From CAZMMV01 sp964567475 (GTDB lineage: Bacteria > Bacillota > Clostridia > Tissierellales > Tissierellaceae): 64,000 nt of DNA. The notes under the pieces are model-generated. The model saw only the letters and a list, made by a program, of their open reading frames with translations. It was not told where the DNA came from and searched no databases. Shown here piece after piece: positions 34,358 through 43,544 of the stretch. Position numbers and translations under genes: made by a program. Every line of letters starts with the position of its first letter. Position 1 is the stretch's first letter. The stretch covers positions 1 through 64,000 of the forward strand of contig CAZMMV010000001.1 in the NCBI GenBank assembly GCA_964567475.1, in the 5' to 3' direction.

Positions 34358-34404
34358 AACAAATAAGATATTTAGTATGAAATATACCAAATATCTTATT
34401 TGTT
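34358..34404. repeat. 21-bp-arm hairpin upstream of the second MATE gene
   Basis: Arms 34358-34378 (starting AACAAATAAGATATTTAG) and 34384-34404 pair at 20 of 21 positions around a 5-nt loop. It lies about 160 bp before the MATE start, after the cold-shock terminator. It could be a second terminator or a transcript of its own. Confidence 0.7.
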
Positions 34405-34490
34405 GATTTCTTTTTTTATATCAAACATACAATCATAATCAGTGTAAATTATCTTTTTTCAAGCAAAAAAATTCATTAGGTAAAATTAAA

Positions 34491-34522
34491 AAACCCTAGA
34501 ATATTTGCATATTCTAGGGTTT
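34491..34522 (-). terminator. terminator of the cold-shock gene
   Basis: A perfect 14-bp stem AAACCCTAGAATAT/ATATTCTAGGGTTT with a TTGC loop is followed on the minus strand by TTTAATTTTA. Confidence 0.88.
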
Positions 34523-34531
34523 AAATATCAA

Positions 34532-34729
34532 TTATTTAGAAACGATATTTTCTGCTTGAAGACCTTTGTCGCCTTCAACTACGTCGAATTCTACTTCTTC
34601 GCCTTCATCTAAAGATTTGAAACCATCTTTTTGAATTTGTGAGAAATGTGCAAAAACATCTTTGCCCTCTTCTGTAGTTATGAAACCAAATCCTTTTTCT
34701 GCATTAAACCATTTTACTGTACCATTCAT
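34532..34729 (-). CDS. cold-shock domain protein (CspA family)
   Basis: 65 aa, the normal length of bacterial Csp proteins. The RNA-binding motifs are [15 protein letters not shown] (RNP1, KGFGFI) and DVFAHFSQI (RNP2, VFAHF). It acts as an RNA chaperone at low temperature or during growth shifts. The start is ATG at 34729, 8 nt after GGAGG; 14 further in-frame codons upstream are leader. A promoter at 34865-34893 predicts a 5' UTR of about 130 nt, the long leader often seen for cold-shock genes. Confidence 0.96.
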   Translation of the reverse strand: MNGTVKWFNAEKGFGFITTEEGKDVFAHFSQIQKDGFKSLDEGEEVEFDVVEGDKGLQAENIVSK

Positions 34730-34864
34730 AATGTATACCTCCAAAATTTTATTTCTTAAACTGATTTTCATAATCCACTAATAAAATTCAGATGTATACT
34801 ATATTGAATAGTATATATCAAAATATATTGTGTTACTATTTACTCTAAATTTAAGTTCAATTAA

Positions 34865-34893
34865 AGTATACCATAGCTTTAAAAATATAGCAA
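34865..34893 (-). promoter_or_regulatory. promoter of the cold-shock gene
   Basis: On the minus strand TTGCTA (34888-34893), 17-bp spacer, TATACT (34865-34870). Confidence 0.65.
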
Positions 34894-34964
34894 GTCTTTT
34901 TTAAATAAAATCTTTTTATATTCTATAGCTCATGATATAAAACTAATAATATAAATATTTATAG

Positions 34965-35444
34965 CTACTTATGATAGGGTTCGCCCTTCATTATTCTAAA
35001 TCCTCTATATACTTGTTCAAGGAGTATTAGTCTCATTAACTGATGAGGAAATGTCATTTTAGAAAAGGATATCTTAAAATCACTTCTATTAATTATATCT
35101 TCTGATAAACCTAGAGATCCACCTATTATAAAGCATATATCATTGTTACCATTAACCATTAGATTGCTTATCTTTTCTGCTAAATCTTCTGAAGATAACC
35201 TTTTCCCATCTATTACTAAAGAAATAACATAGGCACTAGAAGGAATCTTCTTTAATATCTTTTCTCCTTCTTTTTTCTTTACTTCCTCCATTTGTCTTTT
35301 CGATAAATTTTCTGGTGCCTTTTCATCACTTACTTCTACTATATCCAAGGAACAATACCTTGAGAGTCTTTTACTGAATTCACTTATACCTTCTTTAATA
35401 TATTTTTCTTTTATTTTCCCTACTGCAATTATTTTTATATTCAT
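34965..35444 (-). CDS. rlmH: 23S rRNA (pseudouridine-1915-N3)-methyltransferase
   Basis: A 159-aa SPOUT-fold methyltransferase with the complete RlmH pattern: MNIKIIAVGKIKEKY start, central FIIGGSLGLS and the SAM-knot C-terminus KMTFPHQLMRLILLEQVYRGFRI..EPYHK. It methylates pseudouridine in helix 69 of 23S rRNA. A 10-bp dyad (35473-35500) lies in its leader 28 nt before the start. Monocistronic. Confidence 0.96.
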   Translation of the reverse strand: MNIKIIAVGKIKEKYIKEGISEFSKRLSRYCSLDIVEVSDEKAPENLSKRQMEEVKKKEGEKILKKIPSSAYVISLVIDGKRLSSEDLAEKISNLMVNGNNDICFIIGGSLGLSEDIINRSDFKISFSKMTFPHQLMRLILLEQVYRGFRIMKGEPYHK

Positions 35445-35850
35445 ACCTTATCCTCTCTTCATTTATATAACTCTACAATAGACTGTACAATCTATTGTAG
35501 ATAAATTATCAACTTTAATTTTATAAACTATTACATTTGCTAACATCTTTTCAGTGCATTTAACTTTCCTTCCTGCTTAGTGTTTTATTAGAACCTTAGC
35601 TTTCCTATATGATTTAAAATAATAATAAACTTTTAATCAAAAATTTATTATATCATTTTTTGATTAAAAATTCTCTATTTATTCTATAGAATTTTATAAA
35701 CATTTTATATCCATTTAAATTTACCTAAAATCCTATAGGAAGTATTTATATGATGGAATAAACTATAACTAGTTTATTTCATCATTGCTATAAATATTTT
35801 TATTTTATATAATATAAGATAAGAGGATTAAAAAATAGGTAGGTGATCTA
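35445..35850. other. divergent intergenic region rlmH / glnK
   Basis: 406 bp without a gene. It contains three dyads: CTACAATAGA/TCTATTGTAG at 35473-35500, TTTTAATCAAAAA/TTTTTGATTAAAA at 35631-35669, and an extended composite palindrome at 35743-35796 just before the kinase gene. Confidence 0.65.
35743..35796. promoter_or_regulatory. extended interrupted palindrome upstream of glnK
   Basis: Inner arms TGATGGAATAAACT (35751-35764) and AGTTTATTTCATCA (35771-35784) differ at one pair. Outer arms TATTTATA (35743-35750) and TATAAATA (35789-35796) extend the symmetry. It sits 55-110 bp before the kinase start, between divergent genes, so a regulator site is more likely than a terminator. Confidence 0.55.
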
Positions 35851-37119
35851 ATGAAAAAATATAAAAATTTAATTATTTCTTCTCTTATTGTAGCTTTCTC
35901 TTCTCTTCTATATATTGATTTTTATATAAGTAATTTTAAGTTTACATTTGCAGGAGTCATGTTTCCTCTAATATTATATATATATAATGATCCTAATCCA
36001 GTCATTTTTGGATTTACATCAGGTTTTTCAGTATTGGTCCTTAGAGGACTTTTTTATGGTATTTCCAATGGAATATGGGGTCAACAACCCTACTATATGA
36101 TACCTGAAACTATGTTCTATATAGCATCTGGTTTTATGTTTCAGATATTCAAAAAAAGAATTAAAGCCATTACATATAAGAATATATTTATAATAACCTT
36201 TATAATAGATATTATTTCTAATATATTGGAAAGCTATATAAGACTTAGGCAAAACCTATTTTCTATGGACTATAAAATAATAAAAACTTTGCTATTAGTT
36301 GCATTAATAAGAGCTAGTCTAGTTTGGCTATTTGTAATGGGATATGAATATTATAAATTCTTCTTAATTAAGGAAGAACATGAAAAAAGATATAGAAATC
36401 TCTTACAATTGGCCTCTCAACTAAAAACTGAAACCTATTGGATGGAAAAAAATATGGATCACATTGAAAATGTCATGTCTAAGGCATACCAACTCTTTAT
36501 CAATATAAATGAAGATAAAAAAAGAGAAGAATGGGCAAAAGAAGCATTGACAATAGCTACAGATATACATGAGATTAAAAAAGAACACAAACTAGTAGTT
36601 CTTGGTATAGAAGATATAATGTCTACTCGATTTGACAATACAGGAATGTATTTTGATGAACTTATAATAATATTAAAAGAATCTTTAGATAGAGAAGTCA
36701 GACAGAAAAATAAAGATATAAATATTGAATATAATATAGGAAAAAATTTTTATACAAATGATCACTATTATCTTATGTCTATACTAAGAAATATTATCAT
36801 GAATGCCATAGATTCCATTGAAAAAAAAGGGAATATAAGCATATCTCATAGTATTTTAGATGATAAGCATAAGTTTACAGTCAAAGATGATGGAAAAGGA
36901 ATAAAAGAAGAAAACCTATCCAATATATTTAATCCTGGATATTCTACTAAAATAGATTATACAACAGGAGAAATAAATAGAGGACTAGGTCTTGCTCTTG
37001 TAAATAGTATTGTAGAGGTCCATCTAAAAGGTAAAATAGAGGTCAAATCACAACTTAATAATGGATGTACTTTTTTAATATGGATACCAATTAAAGAATT
37101 GGAGGGTGCTAAAATATGA
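35851..37119 (+). CDS. glnK: GlnK-type (YcbA) sensor histidine kinase
   Basis: A 422-aa membrane kinase. The N-terminal half (about 1-175) has five or six hydrophobic segments and no large extracellular loop. A coiled helical region (about 180-265) carries the predicted phospho-accepting segment and a C-terminal HATPase domain (about 295-415) has NAIDSIEKKG, DDGKGI and GLGLALVNSIV. The order kinase, YcbB-type regulator, AGCS symporter is that of Bacillus GlnK-GlnL-GlnT, which responds to glutamine. The sequence identity of the sensor part to Bacillus GlnK cannot be judged here. It overlaps the regulator gene by 4 nt. Ribosome binding site TAGGTAGGTGAT. Confidence 0.8.
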   Translation: MKKYKNLIISSLIVAFSSLLYIDFYISNFKFTFAGVMFPLILYIYNDPNPVIFGFTSGFSVLVLRGLFYGISNGIWGQQPYYMIPETMFYIASGFMFQIFKKRIKAITYKNIFIITFIIDIISNILESYIRLRQNLFSMDYKIIKTLLLVALIRASLVWLFVMGYEYYKFFLIKEEHEKRYRNLLQLASQLKTETYWMEKNMDHIENVMSKAYQLFININEDKKREEWAKEALTIATDIHEIKKEHKLVVLGIEDIMSTRFDNTGMYFDELIIILKESLDREVRQKNKDINIEYNIGKNFYTNDHYYLMSILRNIIMNAIDSIEKKGNISISHSILDDKHKFTVKDDGKGIKEENLSNIFNPGYSTKIDYTTGEINRGLGLALVNSIVEVHLKGKIEVKSQLNNGCTFLIWIPIKELEGAKI

Positions 37120-37946
37120 AATTTTTCATATTAGATGATGATTCTAATGTTCTTAACATTTTAAAGATGATAATTCAGGACAAAGAATTTGGAGCGATCA
37201 TAGGAGAAGCTACAGATGGAGATACTGGAATAAAAATGATTAGAAATCTTCAGCCAGATATTGTTTTAATAGATTTATTAATGCCAGGAATAGATGGTTT
37301 AACCATAGTAAAAAATATAAAAAAAGAGTATCCAGATATTGAATTTATAATGATATCACAAGTTCATTCAAAAGATATGGTAGAAAAAGCTTACAAATAT
37401 GGGGTTGAATACTATATTAATAAGCCTATTAATGCAATAGAAGTTGAAATAATAATAAAAAAAGTAATGAAAAGAGTAGAAATAAATAAAGCTCTTTTTA
37501 ATGTATTGGAAAAATTCGATAATACAGTTATGAAAAGTTCACATACATCGGATGAGATTTATGAAGAAAAGCTTAATAATATATTAAGAGATCTGGGTAT
37601 TATAGGTGAAAATGGAGCCGATGATATAATTAACTTAATAAAATATGTTTCAGATAAAGATATAAACTTTAAACAAATAACTATACGTGAACTTTGTAGT
37701 ATGTTTTCTGATAATCCAAGATCCATGGAACAAAGAATTAGAAGAGCTCTTAATATAGCTTTAACAAATATTGCAAACTTAGGTCTTGAAGATTACATGA
37801 ATGAAATATTTATCGAATACTCAAATAGTCTCTTTAATTTTGAACAAGTTAGAAAAGAAATGGAATTTATACGTGGAAACATTGATAAAGGTGGTTCAAC
37901 CAATATGAAAAAGTTTCTTATTGGACTAAGAACCTATTGTGAATAA
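37116..37946 (+). CDS. glnL: GlnL-type (YcbB) response regulator
   Basis: A 276-aa regulator. The receiver domain (1-120) has phospho-acceptor Asp53 (VLIDLLMPGIDG) and Lys near 103 (INKPINAIEVE). The C-terminal domain (about 150-276) has the YcbB/GlnL pattern (ITIRELCSMFSDNPRSMEQRIRRALN..LANLGLEDY-type text) and binds DNA. It is expected to activate the downstream symporter gene. ATG overlaps the kinase stop (ATGA). The 124-bp gap before glnT leaves room for its own promoter and operator, although the tandem TTTTGT boxes described for Bacillus GlnL are not seen. Confidence 0.85.
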   Translation: MKFFILDDDSNVLNILKMIIQDKEFGAIIGEATDGDTGIKMIRNLQPDIVLIDLLMPGIDGLTIVKNIKKEYPDIEFIMISQVHSKDMVEKAYKYGVEYYINKPINAIEVEIIIKKVMKRVEINKALFNVLEKFDNTVMKSSHTSDEIYEEKLNNILRDLGIIGENGADDIINLIKYVSDKDINFKQITIRELCSMFSDNPRSMEQRIRRALNIALTNIANLGLEDYMNEIFIEYSNSLFNFEQVRKEMEFIRGNIDKGGSTNMKKFLIGLRTYCE

Positions 37947-38070
37947 ATAAACAAATAAGTGCAATATTGGAAGTTTTCTGAATATAAGCTTTGCCTTTAT
38001 GTTGCATTCGGTAGCTTTAAGAAACCCATATTATATACTTAATATAATCTAATATAGGGAGGAATATAAT

Positions 38071-39468
38071 GTGGGAACATTTGAAAATGTAATTTCAAAA
38101 GCAGCGTCAATTGCCTGGGGACCTGTTACAATCTTAATTTTATTAGGCACTGGAATTTATTTAAGCATTGGAACTAGATTTGTTCAGTTTAGAAAGCTAG
38201 GGGATGCGATTCGATCCTTGTTTTCCAAGGGAGATGGATCTGATGGAGATATAACTCCTTTCCAAGCTTTAATGACTTCTATGGCTGCAACTATTGGAAT
38301 TGGTAATATAGTAGGTGTAGCAGCGGCAATAACTACCGGTGGTCCAGGAGCAATGTTTTGGATGTGGGTAAGTGGTGCTTTTGGAGGTGCTACTAAGTTT
38401 TCAGAAGTAGTCTTATCCGTAAAATATAGGATTACAAATGAAAATGGAGAAAAATCTGGTGGCCCTATGTATTATATCGAAAAGGGAATGAAGGATATAT
38501 ATAATAAGGATTTTAAATGGTTAGGTTGGTCATTTGCACTGTTTACAATTATTGCATCATTTGGTATTGGAAATATGACCCAAGCCAATTCAGTATCCGA
38601 TACTATAAGTCTTTCTTTCGGATTAAATCCTGCTATTACAGGAGCTATAATAGCAATATTGACAGGATTAGTTGTTATTGGTGGAATTAAAGGAATAGGT
38701 AAAATCACTGAGAGACTTGTACCAACAATGGCTTTAGTTTATTTAGGTGGATCTCTAATTGCTGTATTACTTAATATAAAAGCAGTTCCTGGAGTTTTTG
38801 CTATGATATTTTCCACTGCATTTTCAGGTAAAGCTGTAGGTGGCGGTCTGATAGGAAGTGTTATAAGAATAGGAATGGCAAGAGGTATGTTTTCAAATGA
38901 GGCTGGTTTAGGTAGTGCACCAATAGCACATGCTGCCTCAAAAAATGATAATCCAGTAAATGAAGGATTGATAGCATCTCTTGGAGTAATCATCGTTACA
39001 ATGATAGTTTGTACTCTAACAGGATTAGTTATACTTACTTCAGGACTTATAACTATAGGAGAAACAGGAACTATGGTTATCGAAGGTGGTTTAGAAGGTG
39101 CTGCATTAACTACAGCTGCTTTCAGTGTATTGCTACCAGGAGTAGGAAAATATATAATATCCTTTGGAATAATATTCTTTGCTTTTTCTACCATAATTAG
39201 TTGGTATTATTATGGTTGTAAATGTGTTGAATATATATCAAATGAAAAATGTGTAAAATATTATACATGGTTATGGGTAGCCCTTACATTTGTAGGAGCA
39301 ACAATACCATTAGAAGTAGTATGGAACTTGTCTGATGTCTTCAACGGATTTATGGCCTTACCAAATATAATAGGTGTGCTAGCATTAAGTCCATTGGTAT
39401 TCAAAATGACTAGACAGTATGATGATTCAACTAGATTACCTAGTTCTCAACATATATTTGAATCATAA
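38071..39468 (+). CDS. glnT: sodium:alanine/glutamine symporter (AGCS family, GlnT/AlsT-like)
   Basis: A 465-aa membrane protein with about ten to eleven helices. AGCS signatures are GTGIYLSIGTRFVQFRKL, PFQALMTSMAATIGIGNIVGV, SGGPMYYIEKGM and RGMFSNEAGLGSAPIAHAA. It imports alanine, glycine or glutamine with Na+. A GTG start follows GGGAGGA by 6 nt. Placement directly after GlnK/GlnL genes points to glutamine as substrate. A strong shared terminator follows. Confidence 0.88.
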   Translation: MGTFENVISKAASIAWGPVTILILLGTGIYLSIGTRFVQFRKLGDAIRSLFSKGDGSDGDITPFQALMTSMAATIGIGNIVGVAAAITTGGPGAMFWMWVSGAFGGATKFSEVVLSVKYRITNENGEKSGGPMYYIEKGMKDIYNKDFKWLGWSFALFTIIASFGIGNMTQANSVSDTISLSFGLNPAITGAIIAILTGLVVIGGIKGIGKITERLVPTMALVYLGGSLIAVLLNIKAVPGVFAMIFSTAFSGKAVGGGLIGSVIRIGMARGMFSNEAGLGSAPIAHAASKNDNPVNEGLIASLGVIIVTMIVCTLTGLVILTSGLITIGETGTMVIEGGLEGAALTTAAFSVLLPGVGKYIISFGIIFFAFSTIISWYYYGCKCVEYISNEKCVKYYTWLWVALTFVGATIPLEVVWNLSDVFNGFMALPNIIGVLALSPLVFKMTRQYDDSTRLPSSQHIFES

Positions 39469-39508
39469 TTTTATTTAAAAAATATTAAATATAATAAGAT
39501 TAAATATT

Positions 39509-39550
39509 AAAGGCTTTAAAGCATATTTCTAAATATGCTTTAAAGCCTTT
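39509..39550. terminator. bidirectional terminator between glnT and surE
   Basis: A perfect 20-bp stem (39509-39528 and 39531-39550; arm AAAGGCTTTAAAGCATATTT) has a 2-nt loop and A/T-rich flanks on both sides. Confidence 0.9.
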
Positions 39551-39564
39551 TTAAGTAAGATAAG

Positions 39565-40323
39565 TTAATCAAGATCTATCCATTTTCTTACTTTTTCCAA
39601 AGAATCAAAATTAGTTAAATCATAATGTAAAGGAGTTACAGTAGCATATCCATTACTCAAATAATATCTATCTGTATCCTTCTGTAATTCTATATCTTTT
39701 CTTCCTCTTGCTTCTAATGTTCTTTCCCCATTACCATTTTCTCCATCAAAATAATAATCATACATTGCTTCTCCTATTTTACATACCTTTATACCCTTTG
39801 CATCTTTTTTATCTGTATAAGGAGTATTTATATTTAAAACTATATTGCTATCTAATAATTTTTCTTTTAACTTTTCAAATATCTCTACAGCATATCTTGC
39901 TGCAATATCAAAGTTAGCTAGACCATCCATGTATTGAGCAGATACTGCTATAGAAGGCAAATTATATATACTGGCTTCTATAGCGGCAGAAACAGTACCT
40001 GAATACAGTATATCCATTCCTGCATTTAAACCTATATTAATCCCTGAAAATACTAAATCAATATCTCCATCTGATAAAGTATCTAAACCAACCCTAACAC
40101 AATCAGCTGGAGTTCCAGAAATACTATATGCCTTAGACTTTAATCCTTCTAATTTAACTTCTTTTACTACTAAAGGTTTAAACAAAGTAATTGCATGACT
40201 TTGTGCTGACCTCTGATTGTCTGGTGCTACTATAATTACCTCATAATTTTTTTCCAGTATCTTAGCCAAGGTGTATAAACCTTCTGCATTTATTCCATCA
40301 TCGTTAGTTAATAGTATACGCAT
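39565..40323 (-). CDS. surE: 5'/3'-nucleotidase SurE
   Basis: A 252-aa SurE. It has MRILLTNDDGINAEGLYTL with the metal-binding DD pair, APDNQRSAQSHAITL, the SGTPADCV loop and SGINxGLNAGMDILYSGTVSAA. A metal-dependent phosphatase acting on nucleoside monophosphates, often linked to stress survival. The start follows AGGAGG. It lies 25 nt after walJ in the same direction, so the two are probably co-transcribed. Confidence 0.95.
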   Translation of the reverse strand: MRILLTNDDGINAEGLYTLAKILEKNYEVIIVAPDNQRSAQSHAITLFKPLVVKEVKLEGLKSKAYSISGTPADCVRVGLDTLSDGDIDLVFSGINIGLNAGMDILYSGTVSAAIEASIYNLPSIAVSAQYMDGLANFDIAARYAVEIFEKLKEKLLDSNIVLNINTPYTDKKDAKGIKVCKIGEAMYDYYFDGENGNGERTLEARGRKDIELQKDTDRYYLSNGYATVTPLHYDLTNFDSLEKVRKWIDLD

Positions 40324-40348
40324 TTTTTCCTCCTATATTGGTTAATTT

Positions 40349-41143
40349 TTATAAATTATATACCTTTGATATCTTATCTCTGTAGGTCATATCTAATATC
40401 ATATCCTTATTTATATTTATTCCACCATCATTTAATTTTGATTTTATAGTATTATATGCAAGCTCTGGTTTATTATTATCCTTGCTTAAATGCCCCAATA
40501 ATACTATTTCCTCTTTACCTAAGATTGTCTCACTTAAAATCTTAGCAGCATCATCATTTGATAAATGTCCCTTTGTACTTGCTATTCTTTTTTTAAGATA
40601 CCAAGGATAATCTCCATCTCTTAACATATTAGCATCATGGTTTGACTCAATTAAATATAAATTTGAATTCTTTATCTTTTCCATTATGTTATTATCTACA
40701 GTTCCTGTATCTGTAACAACACTAATTTTCTTGTTTTTATAATACAATACATATCCAACAGGCTCTAAAGCATCATGAAATATATTTATAGGATTAATAG
40801 TTAAATCTTTCATTTCTAAAAGCTTTTCTGTAGTAAAAATCTTTATATTTTCTTCTTTCATTTTCCCTATTTTACTTTCCATACCTGACCATGTTCCTTC
40901 ATTAGCATATAAGGGCAAATCATACCTTCTAGATAACACTCCTGCTCCCTTTATATGGTCTATATGTTCATGAGTTATAAATATTCCATCCAGAGTACTA
41001 GGGCATACACCTATAGAGGCTAACAACTCCTCTGTCCTCTTTCCTGAAAAACCAGCATCTATTAATATCTTCATATTTTCTGTTTCTATATATTGACAGT
41101 TCCCTGAACTTCCACTTGACAAGGAACAAAATCTTACTCCCAT
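40349..41143 (-). CDS. walJ: WalJ/YycJ metallo-beta-lactamase-fold hydrolase
   Basis: 264 aa. MBL fold with metal ligands in THEHIDH (residues about 56-62), a second His region (FHDALEP), Asp in VVTDTG and His in LLGHLSKDN. The N-terminal signature RFCSLSSGSSGNCQYI is typical of WalJ/YycJ, a probable 5'-exonuclease linked to DNA replication or repair and to wall homeostasis. A terminator separates it from the wal operon proper, but synteny with walRK is conserved in Firmicutes. Confidence 0.93.
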   Translation of the reverse strand: MGVRFCSLSSGSSGNCQYIETENMKILIDAGFSGKRTEELLASIGVCPSTLDGIFITHEHIDHIKGAGVLSRRYDLPLYANEGTWSGMESKIGKMKEENIKIFTTEKLLEMKDLTINPINIFHDALEPVGYVLYYKNKKISVVTDTGTVDNNIMEKIKNSNLYLIESNHDANMLRDGDYPWYLKKRIASTKGHLSNDDAAKILSETILGKEEIVLLGHLSKDNNKPELAYNTIKSKLNDGGININKDMILDMTYRDKISKVYNL

Positions 41144-41194
41144 TTAGATACCCCCTTTCTTCCATTAGCTTCTATTATAGTATATAAAAGCAAA

Positions 41195-41222
41195 AAAAAG
41201 AAGAAGCATGCTTCTTCTTTTT
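41195..41222 (-). terminator. terminator of the wal operon after yycI
   Basis: A 14-bp-arm palindrome AAAAAGAAGAAGCA/TGCTTCTTCTTTTT overlaps the yycI stop codon and is followed by eight T's on the minus strand. Confidence 0.85.
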
Positions 41223-42066
41223 AGTAATTATCTATTATTACTTTATATCCATCATCAAATAATACTCTCCAAGCTGGTATAGATTTTCCCCTTCTAGCAT
41301 CCTTAGGCTTTTCAATATAATCATTTCTTGTAGGCTCAAAATAATAGGATAGAGAAATATCTACAATAGTTTTACCATAAACATCCTCCCTACTCAATAA
41401 CTCCAAAATAGATTTTGGCGCAGTACTTATATATATTGGATTATCTCCTTCACTTAATACATCTAGCCATAAGCGCTCTAAGCTTCGAACTCCTACCCTA
41501 TCTACTTCTACTAATGTATGTGCTATTTCTAAGTATCTTTCATTATAAATCTTTGAAAATTCTACGATATAGGAATCTTCTTTTTGATTTATAAATGATA
41601 CTTCCATATCTGAAGTATCAAAATTTTTATCTTTTAAAAATTTTATAGCTATATCTTTAGCCTTATCTTTATTTATATCTTTATATATTAAAATCTCATC
41701 ATTATTTTCATATTTTAAAACTTTTCTATTGGAAATGCTTATACTTTCTTTATCCTTAGAAATTTTAGCTAAATCTTTTACTTTTAAATCAACTATACCT
41801 TCTCCATTAAAAAAGTCCTTATTTACACTATCAAAATCTAAGACTTCATATTCTACGGTTAAAATGTTCAAGAAAGGTACTTCTCTAGGAATTTCAGTAT
41901 CTACAAAAATATCTTTTTTTACTAAAAGTCCTTCTACCTCTTCAATAAAATCTTCTTTTAAGGTTGCATCTTCATGCTTATCTACTGAAAATATAACTAA
42001 TCCTAATATAATATTAGTTATTATAAACGCAACTATTAAGATGGTTTTTGCTTTAGACCAATCCAA
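41221..42066 (-). CDS. yycI: YycI-family WalK regulatory protein
   Basis: A 281-aa single-pass membrane protein. The N-terminal WSKAKTILIVAFIITNIILG anchor (DWSKAKTI start is typical of YycI) is followed by an extracytoplasmic YycI/YycH-fold domain. It modulates WalK with YycH. The TTG start is preceded by GGATGGTGAA. It is the last gene of the walR-walK-X-yycH-yycI transcript. Confidence 0.88.
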   Translation of the reverse strand: MDWSKAKTILIVAFIITNIILGLVIFSVDKHEDATLKEDFIEEVEGLLVKKDIFVDTEIPREVPFLNILTVEYEVLDFDSVNKDFFNGEGIVDLKVKDLAKISKDKESISISNRKVLKYENNDEILIYKDINKDKAKDIAIKFLKDKNFDTSDMEVSFINQKEDSYIVEFSKIYNERYLEIAHTLVEVDRVGVRSLERLWLDVLSEGDNPIYISTAPKSILELLSREDVYGKTIVDISLSYYFEPTRNDYIEKPKDARRGKSIPAWRVLFDDGYKVIIDNY

Positions 42067-42083
42067 TTAATTCACCATCCATA

Positions 42084-43514
42084 TTACTTAGTTTTTTTAT
42101 ATATTAATGATCCATCATAAATATCAAAAGCATACGTGGATTTTTCCATTTCAATAAGCCATATAGCTATAAGCTCCTCATCCACATCCTTTAAGCATGG
42201 ATCAAAATATGCCAATGTTACATTTTTTATAGATGCTAAAACATCATCTATTTCTATATCTTCTTCTTTTTCTATGGAATCTTTATTTTCCTTTAAGTAA
42301 GAATCTAATATAATATCATAATTCATGTCTATAACTTTAAAAGAAGATAAAATTTTGCCTTCTGGGTATAAATTCTCCATAGGTTTATCCATATGCTTTC
42401 TAGCATAATGCTTATACGATCTTACATGATCATTAAAAACTTGAATATGAACAAAATCTGATACTTCTTCATTTCCCAAAATGACTGGAATTCCCCTTAC
42501 CCTATATTTAAAAGTAAAATTATATCCTAGACTGTTATCAGCTTCGATTTTTTCTATCTTAGATAAATACATTCCCTCTGGAACCTTACCTCTATTAGAT
42601 ATAAACTCTGCTGCTGTAGTCATACTTTTATAAAGATTCCTCTTTTGTATATTTTCTTCCAGTGCATGAAAGTATTCTAATGTACCATTTACATTTAATT
42701 TTAACACTCTCTGATTATATATATATATTGTAGAACCATTATTTTCTACAATTTCTCTAATATAATCAATATCTTTATTAAAAAATTTCTCTGCTAATTC
42801 TTTCTTTTGATTTTCATTTAAATTTCTTATTTCATTTTCTACAAAAACTGCTGGTATAGTGTTTTTCATTTCATATGGAATGAAAATATCATTATCCACT
42901 TCCATTCTTTCTCTCATAGTCTGATAGAAGTTATAATTTTTATCTTCCTCTATTTTTGCTAATTGTTGACGAAGACTTATAGGATCAATTGATTTATTCC
43001 GAACTCCAACACTTTTTTCTTCATTTGAAAATATAAAAAAAGCTTCCATATCCCCTAAATATACATATATGCTGTCAATATTTGGAACTTCATCTACAAT
43101 AAGATTTGGCTCCTTTATATTAAATGCCTTAGCTAATATATAGGTATTTACCTTTTCAGGAAAATAAAACACTATGGAACGTTCACTATTATAACTTTCT
43201 ATGTCTTCTTTTGCTAATTTAAAAATCTCAACATCCTTATTCCTTAAAACTTCAAATAAAACGCCTTTAGCCTTAGTCCATAAATCATATCTATAATCAT
43301 CATGAAAAACTGTATGATATTTATCATTAAAATTAAGTAAATATCTATTAGGTGCTATCATATCTGATAATAAATAGGAAGATCTAGATAACTTTTCTCC
43401 TTTATTAAATAGCTGTGTTCTACTAATAGGCATTTCTAGCCATAAATTTTTAGTGAAAAACAAACTAAGCCCTACTAATGATATTAATAAAAAGCTTTTA
43501 AACTTTTCCTTCAT
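42084..43514 (-). CDS. yycH: YycH-family WalK regulatory protein
   Basis: A 476-aa extracytoplasmic protein with an N-terminal membrane anchor (FKSFLLISLVGLSLFFTKNLW). YycH domain features are QLFNKGEKL near the N-terminus, a central PAVFVENEIRNL region and a C-terminal CLKDVDEELIAIWLIE. With YycI it forms a membrane complex that tunes WalK. ATG follows GGAGATGA. Confidence 0.88.
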   Translation of the reverse strand: MKEKFKSFLLISLVGLSLFFTKNLWLEMPISRTQLFNKGEKLSRSSYLLSDMIAPNRYLLNFNDKYHTVFHDDYRYDLWTKAKGVLFEVLRNKDVEIFKLAKEDIESYNSERSIVFYFPEKVNTYILAKAFNIKEPNLIVDEVPNIDSIYVYLGDMEAFFIFSNEEKSVGVRNKSIDPISLRQQLAKIEEDKNYNFYQTMRERMEVDNDIFIPYEMKNTIPAVFVENEIRNLNENQKKELAEKFFNKDIDYIREIVENNGSTIYIYNQRVLKLNVNGTLEYFHALEENIQKRNLYKSMTTAAEFISNRGKVPEGMYLSKIEKIEADNSLGYNFTFKYRVRGIPVILGNEEVSDFVHIQVFNDHVRSYKHYARKHMDKPMENLYPEGKILSSFKVIDMNYDIILDSYLKENKDSIEKEEDIEIDDVLASIKNVTLAYFDPCLKDVDEELIAIWLIEMEKSTYAFDIYDGSLIYKKTK

Positions 43515-43544
43515 TTAAGTCATCTCCAATATCACAAGTAAACA

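Larger units (their letters stand above)
34202..34531. other. intergenic region upstream of the second MATE gene
   Basis: 330 bp without a gene. It contains the cold-shock gene terminator (34491-34522), a second long hairpin (34358-34404) and an AT-rich leader of the MATE gene. Confidence 0.6.

Noticed and set aside
38739..39194. 151-codon minus strand ORF
   Set aside because: Antisense shadow of the AGCS symporter gene.
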